From NCBI RefSeq assembly GCF_000294775.2, contig NZ_CP015506.1:3509501-3573500 (forward strand): a DNA stretch of 64,000 nucleotides, given 5' to 3'. The stretch comes from Cytobacillus oceanisediminis 2691. GTDB lineage: Bacteria; Bacillota; Bacilli; Bacillales; Cytobacillaceae. A model generated the notes under the pieces. It was given only the letters and a program-made list of their open reading frames with translations. It was not told the origin of the DNA and did no database searches. Both the position numbers and the translations under genes were made by a program. Numbering within the stretch: the first letter of the stretch is position 1; each line of letters starts with the position of its first letter. Positions 8,828 through 16,828 of the stretch are shown one piece after another.

Positions 8828-9841
8828 TTACAAAGAGCCTGAGTCTGTACCTGTTTCAGTTAGACTTTCTTTAGATACGCGCTGCTTCATGCTGCCATCT
8901 TTCCCATGCCCATGACTGCCTCTCATTTCCTTCATGCCCAACCCTTTAATATCCATAAAATTTTCTCCGAGTACATCCTGTAATTTAGCACTGTCCTTCT
9001 CTTCTATTTCCGAGATAAGTTCTGCTGTTGATTTATTATTGGTGGAAATACCCAAGTCCTTAGCGAGGTCAGTCACTTTTTTCTCCCTGACCTCTTGAGC
9101 AATTTGCTGAATAAATTTCCCATCTATTGATATGCCCAGTTCCTTCGCTTCTATTTTGACCATCACGGAAAACACCTCTTGCCAAGCTTCCCTGATATCT
9201 TTGCCTTCTATGGAGATTCCCAGCTTTTCTGCCTCTTTTTTTACGGACGCTGTGTATATTTCTTCTGATAAGGTCTGCTAGTCTTTTCCATCAGTAGAAA
9301 TCCCAAGCTCTTTTGCCTTCTTATTTAAGGAAGCAGCCTGTATTACTTTTTTAAGAGTATCCAAATCTTTGTCTTCAGTCGATACTCCCAGTTCTTTGGC
9401 CTCCTCTTTCAGTTTTGCTGTACCGATTTCTTCATGAAGAGCTTCTGCATCTTTTCCTTCTGTCTTGATGCCCAATTCTGCAGCTTCCTTTTTCAGCTTA
9501 GCAAGCATTACTTCCTCCATAAGGTCTTCAGTATCTTTTCCATCCGTTTTAATCCCAAGCTCCTTCGCTACTTTCAGAATTTCTTCTTCCCTGATTTCAC
9601 CAATTAAAGTTTCGGCATCTTTTCCTTCTGTTTTAATGCCGAGCTCTTCAGCCCTTTGAAGGACAGATTCAGAGTCATTAGTAAATCCCCTGCCATAATG
9701 TCCAAACCACTTGTTTTTAAATTTCCAGCTTAACTCGCCTTTTTCTGCAGAAGTTACTGTATCAGATGCAAAAGATGTTGTCGCATATCCACCTGCCAAT
9801 AATAAACCTGCAAGGCTAAAACCAATGATTGTCTTTTTCAT
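8828..9841 (-). pseudogene. Secreted ELGI/GKD repeat protein split by an in-frame TAG
   Basis: One continuous frame of 1014 bases (338 codons) runs from the ATG at 9841 (AGGAGG upstream) to 8828, broken only by TAG at 9280-9278 (codon 188). Residues 1-26 are a signal peptide (MKKTIIGFSLAGLLLAGG...SFA). The rest is repeats of about 27-30 residues with the core AKELGIxTxGKDxExL; at least four lie before the stop and three after it (KLGISIEGKD, ELGISIDGK, DLGISTNNKS). The stop sits where the other repeats have A, T or L after GKD, so a single substitution such as TTG to TAG would explain it. The C-terminus has a Gly/His/Lys stretch. The downstream half has a possible internal ribosome site (AGAGGTG before GTG at 9175). 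Function unknown. Confidence 0.8.
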
Positions 9842-9945
9842 TCCTATACCTCCTGAATATTTTCAAGGCCAAGCATTCTTAACCTCGACTTTACTATATC
9901 CGGGCAATATGTCAGGTAGATGTCAAAAAAAACTTAACAAATAAA

Positions 9946-9985
9946 AAAAACCGTCAATGCCGCAATAAACGGCCAGACGGTTTTT
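9946..9985 (-). terminator. Terminator after the MATE gene
   Basis: Stem AAAAACCGTC/GACGGTTTTT (9946-9955 with 9976-9985) with an inner GCCG/CGGC pairing, then eight T on the minus strand; overlaps the MATE stop codon. Confidence 0.85.
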
Positions 9986-11354
9986 AGCCTGCTTCCCGAA
10001 TTTCTTCATTGATAAATTTCCTCTTCTGGATAAAGATAAGCCTCATTGAAAGACAAACACCTGCAGCAAGAAGCCCGAAGGTAAGGCCAAGCCAATATCC
10101 AGTAGCCCCGAGGCTGGTATGATGTGCAAGAACGTAGCCAGCAGGCAGACAAATCAGCCAATAAGCAATCAATGTGATAACAAACGAAATATTCACATCT
10201 TTATATCCTCTTAATGCAGCTTGTGCAGTAGCTTGGATGGCATCAGAAATCTGGAAAAACAGGGCGTAAATCAGAAAATGGGCAGTTAAGGCAATAACGG
10301 CACTATCAGTAGAATAAAAACCTGCAACTTCATAGCGGAAAAATACGACTAGCAGCCCAGTAAACAAGGCAATCAATACGGCTAAATAGATGCCAAGCCA
10401 GCTGTAGGCTTTTGCATCCTTATACCTGCCTGCACCCACTTCAAATCCGACTAACACTGTCTGCGCCATGGAAATGCTGATCGGGATCATATAAAGGAAG
10501 GAAACAATGTTTAATGCAGACTGATAAGCGGCAATAGTTGTCACATTGAATTTACTGATTAAGATGGTCACCACTGCAAACATACTCGTTTCAAAAAAGA
10601 TTGACAATCCCATGGGTACTCCAATCTTTAAGATTTCTTTGCATTTATCCCATGAAAAATCATTAAGACCGCTGAATATCGTATAGTTTGAAAAAGGCTC
10701 CTTCGTTTTTATAATAAAAGCAGTCATGACAAGGATGAACCAATAAGTAATAGAAGTTGCATACCCTCCACCTGCTCCTCCCAGTTCAGGAAATCCCCAA
10801 TAGCCAAATATCAGGACATAATTCAGAAAGAAATTGATTGGAAGCGAACAAAACAAAATCACCATTACAACTCTCGTTTTGCCGAGTGCATAGATGAAAG
10901 ATCTTAAAACATTAAATATGAATAAAGGAACGATTCCAAAGCTGAGTCCCACAAGATAGCCCCTAGCCGTTGCTTCCACAGCATTAGTCAGATTCATGCT
11001 ATCTAGCAGCGGGTCAAGCAAAAATGAACCCAACAGAATGACTGCAAAGGCAATAACAAAGCCCAGAAATATTCCATTTTTTACGATAGAAGTTACTTCC
11101 TTGTTCTTTTTCTCTCCAAACGCTTGAGCCGCAATTGGAGATACAGCCATTAAAATTCCGCTTAGCCCGGTAAAAACAGGATTCCAAATGGAGGAGCCTA
11201 TCGCTACGCCAGCAAGGTCGGAAGCATTATATCTTCCCGACATGATCGTATTAAAAAAGACCATTGCAAACATGCCAAGCTGCGTGATTAAAATGGGAAT
11301 TAACATGATGGTAATTTGCCTGATCTTCTCCTGTAAAGTAAATGTCTGATACAT
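9984..11354 (-). CDS. MATE-family multidrug efflux transporter
   Basis: A 456-residue polytopic membrane protein with about 12 hydrophobic segments. Family features are the two-fold internal repeat (the first half begins IRQITIMLIPILITQLG, the second GVPMGLSIFFETSMF), GVAIGSSIWNPVF after helix 2, and the DAIQATAQAALRGYKD segment near residue 370. MATE proteins export cationic drugs and metabolites using a Na+ or H+ gradient. AAGGAG lies ten bases before the ATG. Stands alone between two terminators; no local regulator is obvious. Confidence 0.93.
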   Translation of the reverse strand: MYQTFTLQEKIRQITIMLIPILITQLGMFAMVFFNTIMSGRYNASDLAGVAIGSSIWNPVFTGLSGILMAVSPIAAQAFGEKKNKEVTSIVKNGIFLGFVIAFAVILLGSFLLDPLLDSMNLTNAVEATARGYLVGLSFGIVPLFIFNVLRSFIYALGKTRVVMVILFCSLPINFFLNYVLIFGYWGFPELGGAGGGYATSITYWFILVMTAFIIKTKEPFSNYTIFSGLNDFSWDKCKEILKIGVPMGLSIFFETSMFAVVTILISKFNVTTIAAYQSALNIVSFLYMIPISISMAQTVLVGFEVGAGRYKDAKAYSWLGIYLAVLIALFTGLLVVFFRYEVAGFYSTDSAVIALTAHFLIYALFFQISDAIQATAQAALRGYKDVNISFVITLIAYWLICLPAGYVLAHHTSLGATGYWLGLTFGLLAAGVCLSMRLIFIQKRKFINEEIREAG

Positions 11355-11438
11355 CCTAAGGACTCCTTCTCAAAATATTAATCATAAATATCATTATATT
11401 ATATCTTTAAGAATATAGACCTTATTTTTAGACAAAAG

Positions 11439-11465
11439 AAAAAAGAGCTGCAGAAGCTCTTTTTT
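11439..11465 (-). terminator. Terminator after the SRPBCC-ArsR operon
   Basis: Perfect 11-bp stem AAAAAAGAGCT/AGCTCTTTTTT with a five-base loop. Confidence 0.9.
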
Positions 11466-11472
11466 CAGGACA

Positions 11473-11799
11473 TCACTCATTTTCTTCTTCAACTATATAT
11501 TTGAGTTTTTGCAGCTTATTATTCCAGAATTGTTCATAATAGGACAGCCATTGCTTCAATTCTGTCAGCGGCTCAGGCTGGAGATGGTAGATTCTTTCTC
11601 TGCCTGCCTTTTTCCCTTTTACTAACTCAGCTTCAGAAAGGATCTGAAGATGTTTTGATATGGCGGTCCGGCTTATGGGAAAATGAGCACTTATCTCTGA
11701 GATCGGGCGTTCTTTTTCAGCCAGCAGCCTCAATACTTCTCTCCTAGTGGGATCGGCGATTGCCTGAAACACATCATGTTTCCTGGCAGAAGCACCCAT
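11473..11799 (-). CDS. ArsR-family transcriptional regulator
   Basis: A 108-residue winged-helix protein. IADPTRREVLRLL and ISEISAHFPISRTAISKHL are the helix-turn-helix of ArsR regulators. It lacks the ELCVCDL metal site, so it is probably not a metal sensor. The start overlaps the SRPBCC stop by one base (TAATG). Pairing of this ArsR subgroup with an AHSA1/SRPBCC gene is widespread. The direct repeats in the promoter at 12241-12289 are its likely operators. Confidence 0.92.
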   Translation of the reverse strand: MGASARKHDVFQAIADPTRREVLRLLAEKERPISEISAHFPISRTAISKHLQILSEAELVKGKKAGRERIYHLQPEPLTELKQWLSYYEQFWNNKLQKLKYIVEEENE

Positions 11800-12215
11800 T
11801 ATTCCTCAACAACCTTGCCAAGCTTCGCAAGAATTCCAGTCCATCCATGTGACATTCTTTCACGGATAACCGCACTCTCAGCTTGAGCCTTCTCAACCAG
11901 TTCATCTGACTGTTTCCAGCCGCCATGTATAAGAGTAAATTCAGTTTTGCCGCCCAAATCTTTCAATAGGAAAGATACAAACCATCCATCTGTATCCCAT
12001 TTAAAAGAAAGCCGGTTAGGCTCATCTAGTTCTGTGACCTTACACGGGGACGGACCAAATGGGGACTGAATATGAAATTCATAGCCCAGCTCAGCCTTAA
12101 AATCATTTGGCATAAACCACGCTTCGATCCCCTCCGAAGTAGAGACTGTCTTCCAAACTTTTTCAATCGGCGCATTAAGTATAACTGTTTGTTTAATATC
12201 CTGAAGTGTTTCCAT
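11799..12215 (-). CDS. SRPBCC/AHSA1-domain protein
   Basis: A 138-residue START/Bet v1-like protein of the activator-of-Hsp90-ATPase (AHSA1) group. Recognisable strings are [26 protein letters not shown] at the start (read as two segments [11 protein letters not shown] and GIEAWFMP) and FTLIHGGW...[11 protein letters not shown] at the end. Such proteins bind a hydrophobic ligand in a helix-grip cavity; the ligand is unknown. First gene of the operon with the ArsR regulator; GGAG nine bases before the ATG. Confidence 0.88.
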   Translation of the reverse strand: METLQDIKQTVILNAPIEKVWKTVSTSEGIEAWFMPNDFKAELGYEFHIQSPFGPSPCKVTELDEPNRLSFKWDTDGWFVSFLLKDLGGKTEFTLIHGGWKQSDELVEKAQAESAVIRERMSHGWTGILAKLGKVVEE

Positions 12216-12240
12216 TTACATACTCTCCTTTAATTATAAA

Positions 12241-12294
12241 ATACAACCTTTTGGTTTCATTTAAATCATATACAACCTTTTGGTTTCATGTCAA
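12241..12294 (-). promoter_or_regulatory. SRPBCC-arsR promoter with two direct-repeat operators
   Basis: On the minus strand TTGACA (12294-12289), 18-base spacer, TATGAT (12270-12265). Two identical 20-bp copies (12241-12260 and 12270-12289, 29-bp period) each contain AACC-AAAA-GGTT. One copy fills the spacer and the other lies just past the -10 box, an ideal position for repression by the downstream ArsR. Confidence 0.82.
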
Positions 12295-12387
12295 CTGGAA
12301 TATTATGATGTTTTCTAAAATAAAGCCTAAATATGCAGGTTAATCCATATAATTTACAGAATTAATCTAATATCTAAAGGAGGGATC

Positions 12388-13188
12388 ATGATGCAGGAAA
12401 CGATTCAAGCCCAAAAACTTTCTGATCTGGAAACTGCGATTCTTACATATGTGAGACCCGATACTTTTCCGCTGGCTATAAGAGTTTTGAAAAAAGAGGA
12501 GGAATTGCCTGTCAGGGTAAAACGTCCGGCAAGAGACTTTGGCAAAACATTCAGCATCTGTCAGGGTGTGACAATGTCTAGAAGATATGGCTGGTCCATT
12601 GCCATGGGCAAAGAAGACTTATCATGCCCAATTGCCAAAATCGCTTTTGGATTTGAAGAGGAACTCGACTATTACTCAAAAGGCAGCTTAACAGATGGCA
12701 TGTATACTAAAACCTGTGACCTTGGCGCCTTAACCGAAGCGGCAGTTCCTAAATTTTCAAAAGAGGAAGCCGGAACTGTATTAATGGCTCCTCTGGGGAG
12801 AGCAGCATTTGAACCGGAAGTAATCACTGTTTATGGTAATTCAGCCCAAGTCATGAGAATGGTTGCGGCTGCCCTCTATCATACGGGCGGTGAAATTACA
12901 TCCACTTTTACGGCTAGAGCTGACTGTGCCGATATCGTTATTAAGACCATAAAAACCGGTAAGCCGCAAGTGATCCTGCCATGCTATGGAGATCGGGTTT
13001 TCGGGCAGACACATGATCACGAAATGGCCTTTACCATTCCTTTTTCCATGGCAGATGAGTTTGCTGAGGGATTACAGCAAACCCACAAAGGCGGTGTGCG
13101 CTACCCAGTTCCAACCTACCTTCAGTATGAGGCAAAGTATCCGGACACGTATGAGAAGCTTAACGAGATGTTCGACAGCCTCCCCTGA
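12388..13188 (+). CDS. DUF169 domain protein
   Basis: A 266-residue cytoplasmic protein matching the DUF169 pattern: PLAIRVLKKEEELP near residue 27, CQGVTMSRRYGWS, then LSCPIAKIAFGF, a mid-protein VLMAPLGRA and a C-terminal VILPCYGDRVFGQTHDHEMAF segment. Conserved Cys residues (about 58, 91 and 111) suggest a metal or cofactor site, but no function is established for the family. AGGAGG precedes two adjacent ATG codons (12388 and 12391). Transcribed alone, divergent from the SRPBCC operon, and followed by a hairpin. Confidence 0.8.
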   Translation: MMQETIQAQKLSDLETAILTYVRPDTFPLAIRVLKKEEELPVRVKRPARDFGKTFSICQGVTMSRRYGWSIAMGKEDLSCPIAKIAFGFEEELDYYSKGSLTDGMYTKTCDLGALTEAAVPKFSKEEAGTVLMAPLGRAAFEPEVITVYGNSAQVMRMVAAALYHTGGEITSTFTARADCADIVIKTIKTGKPQVILPCYGDRVFGQTHDHEMAFTIPFSMADEFAEGLQQTHKGGVRYPVPTYLQYEAKYPDTYEKLNEMFDSLP

Positions 13189-13197
13189 TTATTTGAT

Positions 13198-13236
13198 GCT
13201 GGTGCCCCTAAGAGAGGTACCGGCTTGTTTCATTTT
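13198..13236 (+). terminator. Terminator after the DUF169 gene
   Basis: Stem GCTGGTGCC/GGTACCGGC (G-U pairs allowed) at 13198-13206 and 13216-13224, followed by TTGTTTCATTTT. Confidence 0.65.
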
Positions 13237-13269
13237 AGGATAAGAGTAAAATAGAAAAAGACAGCTATT

Positions 13270-13890
13270 ATGAAAAGAGTGAATTTTTTGAGCAGCTTAT
13301 TCCCACCCCTATATGATTTGGCCATGCAGCCTCTAGAAAAAAGAAAATTCCGGAAAATCAGAAGTGAAATTCTTTCCATGGTGGACGGCCGGGTACTCGA
13401 AGTTGGTGCCGGCACAGGCATTAACTTCCCTTTGTACAAAAATGCGGATCAGGTCGATGCCATTGAACCAAACCAGGCAATGATTGAAAAATCTATTTCT
13501 CGCAAAAATGCGGCCGCAGTACCTATCCATATCCACCGGCAGTCAGCTGAAGATCTTGAATTTGCGGACAAAACTTTTGATTCAGCAGTTGCCACTCTTG
13601 TTTTCTGCACGATACCAAATCCTGACAAAGCGCTAGCGGAGATCAGACGAGTATGTAAGCCAAAGGCAAAAATACTATTCTTTGAGCATGTTAAAATGGA
13701 GCAGCCCGCTCTGGCATTTGCCCAGGAAGCCCTGAATCCTCTATGGAAACGAATTTGTGACGGCTGCCACCTAAACCGTGATACACTTCTGTCTATTCAG
13801 AAATCCGGCATGAAGGTTACGAATGTGGCTTCCTATTATAAAGGATTGTTTCTGGTAATGGAGTGTGAGAATAGCGATGGCAGCCTTTAA
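13270..13890 (+). CDS. Class I SAM-dependent methyltransferase
   Basis: A 206-residue methyltransferase. Motif I is VLEVGAGTG at residues 42-50, motif II ends in VDAIEPN, and motif IV is DSAVATLVFCTIPNP, followed by ALAEIRRVCKPKAKILFFEHV. This matches the Methyltransf_11 group near UbiE and phospholipid N-methyltransferases; the acceptor is not known. The ribosome site is weak (AGAAAAAG about ten bases before the ATG). No neighbour suggests a substrate. A 52-bp repeat array begins about 30 bases after its stop codon. Confidence 0.86.
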   Translation: MKRVNFLSSLFPPLYDLAMQPLEKRKFRKIRSEILSMVDGRVLEVGAGTGINFPLYKNADQVDAIEPNQAMIEKSISRKNAAAVPIHIHRQSAEDLEFADKTFDSAVATLVFCTIPNPDKALAEIRRVCKPKAKILFFEHVKMEQPALAFAQEALNPLWKRICDGCHLNRDTLLSIQKSGMKVTNVASYYKGLFLVMECENSDGSL

Positions 13891-13920
13891 TGTTTAATTA
13901 GCGGCATCATTGGGGATTGC

Positions 13921-14510
13921 TACTCTATCTTTGTTGTTGGCAGCTGAGTAGCTACCGTTTTTTCCCTCTTAACATTTTCGGCTTTAATCCGGCTGGTTAA
14001 CTATCTGTTTCTTCCTCCCCTCTACATTTTCGGCGTTAATCCAGTCGATTAACTACCAGTTTCCTCCTCCCCTCCACATTTTCGGCCTTAATCCAGTCGA
14101 TTAACTACCAGTTTCCTCCTCCCCTCCACATTTTCGGCGTTAATCCAGTCGATTAACTACCAGTTTCCTCTCCCCTACCACATTTTCGGCCTTAATCCGG
14201 CTGATTAACTATCAGTTTCTTCCTCCCCTCTACATTTTCGGCCTTAATCCGGCTGGTTAACTATCTGTTTCTTCCTCCCCTCTACATTTTCGGCGTTAAT
14301 CTAGTCGATTAATTACCATTTTCCTCCTCCCCTCTACATTTTCGGCGTTAATCCAGTCGATTAACTACCCTTTTCCTCCTCCCCTCCACATTTTCGGCGT
14401 TAATCCAGTCGATTAACTACCAGTTTCCTCTTCACAACCACATTTTCGGCGTTAATCCGGCTGGTTAACTACCATTTTCTTCTCCCCTAGCGCATTTTCG
14501 TCATTAATGT
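13921..14510. repeat. Array of 11 clear copies of a 52-bp tandem repeat with internal hairpin
   Basis: The octamer CATTTTCG recurs at 13973, 14025, 14077, 14129, 14181, 14233, 14285, 14337, 14389, 14441 and 14493, exactly 52 bases apart, with a decayed copy before the first. Each unit has an inverted repeat, typically GTTAATC-CAGTC-GATTAAC, then a pyrimidine-rich stretch (TTTCCTCCTCCCCTC). Some copies change both arms or the loop together. The period is not a multiple of three and no reading frame spans it. It sits between convergent genes. Confidence 0.95.
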
Positions 14511-14596
14511 GAAAGATTTACTCCCATTCTCTTATTCATGATCCACTTTCGCCTTTATTCATAGTTCAAAATTAGAAATCCTTTTCAGTTCTCTAT

Positions 14597-14623
14597 AAAA
14601 AAGAAGGCCGATTCAATCAGCCT
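14597..14623 (-). terminator. Terminator at the end of the Liv-type operon
   Basis: Stem AGGCTGATT/AATCGGCCT on the minus strand with a U-rich tail TCTTTTTT, directly downstream of the PaaK-like gene. Confidence 0.85.
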
Positions 14624-14630
14624 CCTTTGA

Positions 14631-15803
14631 CTACACCTTCTTTAATTCGTAATTCCGGTTATCCACCAGCTTCTTATCATCCTTTTTAATTGAGCCTGCC
14701 GCTGTTAATTTCAGGATTGGCTTGACCCGGATCACATCCTGAATTTTTGCTGAAAGCTCAGATTCCAAGCCTTCCTCAGACTCTATGAAAATGGCAAGCT
14801 GATCCTGCCCGTTCTCATTTGTGACAACAGCCTGGAAAATCGAATACCCTGCTTCATTCAAGATCTTTGCAAGCTGTTTTTCTCTTACAAACATTCCTTT
14901 TACCTTTACACCATCACTAACACGCCCCAGCACTCCTGCAATCCTTTTTCCTTCGTACCCTTTAACCCAGCGGGAGAGGTCGCCCGTGCCAAAGCGGATG
15001 AGCGGGTAGCTCTTATCAAATAGAGTGACAACCACTTCCCCTTCTCCATCTGAAACCTCCCATCCAGTCTGCGGGTCACAGATTTGCACGATGGCAGAAT
15101 CAGTTATTCTCAACCCCGGGCCCTGCTTGTCTTCAAAAGCAATACATCCGCAATCCGCAGTCCCATAGCCTTCATATACCGAAATTCCATTGTCTTCACA
15201 CCTTTTCCGCATTTGTTCAGTCAGCATTTCAGCAGTAAAGAAAGCTTTGTTCAAGACAACATCATTTCCCATCTTCCATCCCTTTTCTTCAAGGGCATCA
15301 AGTAAAAGGCTAAAGAAGCTGGGAGTTCCCACATAGCCGGTTACCCTGGTATCCTTCATGATCTGAATCTGCAGTTCCCGATTCCCGGTTCCTGCCGGGA
15401 TGACAGTTGCTCCTAATTCTCGGAGTGCCGAGTCAAACATAAAGCCTGCCGGTGAAAGATGATAGGAAAATGTATTCTGAACAATATCATTACTGTTAAA
15501 ACCAGCTGCCCTGAGAGCTTCTGAGAAACGCCAAAAATCCTTCTCGGTGGTTTGCGGATCATAAATTGGTCCTGGTGACATAAAGATTCGTGCCATCTCA
15601 TTAGGCTTTACAGCTGAAAGGCTTCCGAAGGGCTGATCTGCAGATTGCAGTTCCGGCAATTGGTCTTTTTTAAGCACGGGAATTTTTTGTAAATCCTTTA
15701 GAGATAGAATGTCACTTGGAGAAATATGTGCCTCATCAAGCTGACTTTTAAAGCCTCTTGCATTGTCATAGGCATGCTGGATCACTTCCTTCAGCTTTTC
15801 CAC
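14631..15803 (-). CDS. PaaK-like phenylacetate-CoA ligase family protein
   Basis: A 390-residue AMP-forming aryl/acyl-CoA ligase of the PaaK group, somewhat shorter than typical PaaK (about 430). Features: ARGFKSQLDEA near the start, the T/S-rich loop reduced to IFMSPGPIYDP, VGTPSFFSLLLDAL, VYEGYGTADCG, and SYPLIRFGTGDLSRW, the PaaK A8-like motif. It would activate an aromatic or other carboxylic acid with ATP and CoA. GTG start at 15803 with GAGG eight bases upstream; the LivF stop overlaps it (TAGTG), so translation is coupled. Last gene of the Liv-type ABC operon. Confidence 0.85.
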   Translation of the reverse strand: MEKLKEVIQHAYDNARGFKSQLDEAHISPSDILSLKDLQKIPVLKKDQLPELQSADQPFGSLSAVKPNEMARIFMSPGPIYDPQTTEKDFWRFSEALRAAGFNSNDIVQNTFSYHLSPAGFMFDSALRELGATVIPAGTGNRELQIQIMKDTRVTGYVGTPSFFSLLLDALEEKGWKMGNDVVLNKAFFTAEMLTEQMRKRCEDNGISVYEGYGTADCGCIAFEDKQGPGLRITDSAIVQICDPQTGWEVSDGEGEVVVTLFDKSYPLIRFGTGDLSRWVKGYEGKRIAGVLGRVSDGVKVKGMFVREKQLAKILNEAGYSIFQAVVTNENGQDQLAIFIESEEGLESELSAKIQDVIRVKPILKLTAAGSIKKDDKKLVDNRNYELKKV

Positions 15804-16591
15804 TACAGCCACCTCTTTCTTCTTTTATAAGATTTAATATCTTTATAGCTTTTCCGTCCCTTATCCCCCATTCCCAGGTAAAATTCACGCACATCCTGAT
15901 TGGAAAGGAGCCGGTCCACCGTTCCATCCATCACAATCCGGCCGTTTTCCATGATGTATCCATAATCGGCAATCGATAAGGCAACATTGGCATTTTGTTC
16001 AACTACCAATATCGTGGTCCCCTCTTCTTCATTGATTTTTTTTATGATCCCGAAAATCTCTTTTACTAATAGTGGGGCCAGTCCTAATGAAGGTTCATCA
16101 AGAAGCAGCACCTTTGGCTTTGCCATGATCCCCCTGCCAATGGCCAGCATTTGCTGCTCTCCTCCTGACAGATAGCCGGCCTGCCTGTGCTTCAGCATTT
16201 CAAGCTTTGGAAAATAATGATAGACTTTTTGAATATCACTTTTAATATTCTTCCGGTCTTTCCTGGTATGTGCACCCGCAATCAGGTTATCTTCCACAGA
16301 TAGGTGCTTGAATACGCGCCTTCCTTCCATGCACTGAAAAATGCCTTTCTTTACGATGGTTTCAGCATCGCTTACATCAATGCGCTCCCCATAAAGCTCG
16401 ATAAATCCGTCTGTTACTTCACCATTCTCACTTTTCAACAGTCCGGAAATGGCTTTAAGGGTAGTCGTTTTCCCGGCGCCATTACTGCCGAGCAACGCAA
16501 CTATTTTCCCTTTGGGCACCACCATTGACATCCCCTTTAGTACAAGGAAGACCTTATCGTACATCACTTCGACATTGTTTATTGTCAGCAT
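15803..16591 (-). CDS. livF: Branched-chain amino acid-type ABC transporter ATP-binding protein (LivF-like)
   Basis: A 262-residue ABC ATPase. Walker A GSNGAGKT (35-42), signature LSGGEQQML, Walker B VLLLDEPSLGL and the downstream LVVEQNANVALSIADYGYIMENG are those of the LivF subgroup. It energises uptake together with LivG, LivH, LivM and the lipoprotein LivK. The C-terminus (KSYKDIKSYKRRKRWL) is unusually basic. The ATG has GGGAGGACA upstream. The operon context with two CoA ligases points to an organic acid rather than an amino acid as cargo, which is inference. Confidence 0.92.
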   Translation of the reverse strand: MLTINNVEVMYDKVFLVLKGMSMVVPKGKIVALLGSNGAGKTTTLKAISGLLKSENGEVTDGFIELYGERIDVSDAETIVKKGIFQCMEGRRVFKHLSVEDNLIAGAHTRKDRKNIKSDIQKVYHYFPKLEMLKHRQAGYLSGGEQQMLAIGRGIMAKPKVLLLDEPSLGLAPLLVKEIFGIIKKINEEEGTTILVVEQNANVALSIADYGYIMENGRIVMDGTVDRLLSNQDVREFYLGMGDKGRKSYKDIKSYKRRKRWL

Positions 16592-16658
16592 TCATCTGTC
16601 CTCCCAGCTTTATAAACTCTTTCTCTATTTATTCGTCCCAAGGTCAAGTTCTGAATCA

Positions 16659-16752
16659 TTTGTTGTTTGCTGGTTTTCTCGGTTTATTTGCAAAATCTGA
16701 GATTTGTTTGCGGATTCAAATCGTTTGTTTGCCAAATTTCGAGTTTATTTGC
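16659..16752. repeat. Short array of TTTRTTTGC elements at 20-21 bp spacing
   Basis: Five TTTGC-ended elements (TGTTGTTTGC, GTTTATTTGC, ATTTGTTTGC, GTTTGTTTGC, GTTTATTTGC) end at 16670, 16691, 16711, 16732 and 16752. Intervening bases are only partly conserved. The spacing is two DNA helical turns. It lies in the intercistronic space between livK and livF. Confidence 0.6.
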
Positions 16753-16796
16753 CAAGTTCACAATCTAGTAATGATCCAAGCCTTTAAAAGTTAACA

Positions 16797-16823
16797 GGAG
16801 GCGGGTATAAAACCTCGCCCCCA
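16797..16823 (-). other. Intercistronic GC-rich stem-loop after livK
   Basis: On the minus strand GGGGGCG pairs with CGCCTCC (one G-U) around TTTTATA, three bases after the livK stop. It is not followed by a T tract, so it may stabilise the livK message or attenuate reading into livF rather than terminate. Confidence 0.5.
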
Positions 16824-16828
16824 CCATT

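Noticed and set aside
9278..9280. TAG read as pyrrolysine or programmed readthrough
   Set aside because: No pyl genes in the window and the position fits a simple point change in a repeat; kept only as a low possibility.
13921..14510. Possible CRISPR array
   Set aside because: The repeats are contiguous 52-bp units with no unique spacers, and no cas gene is near.
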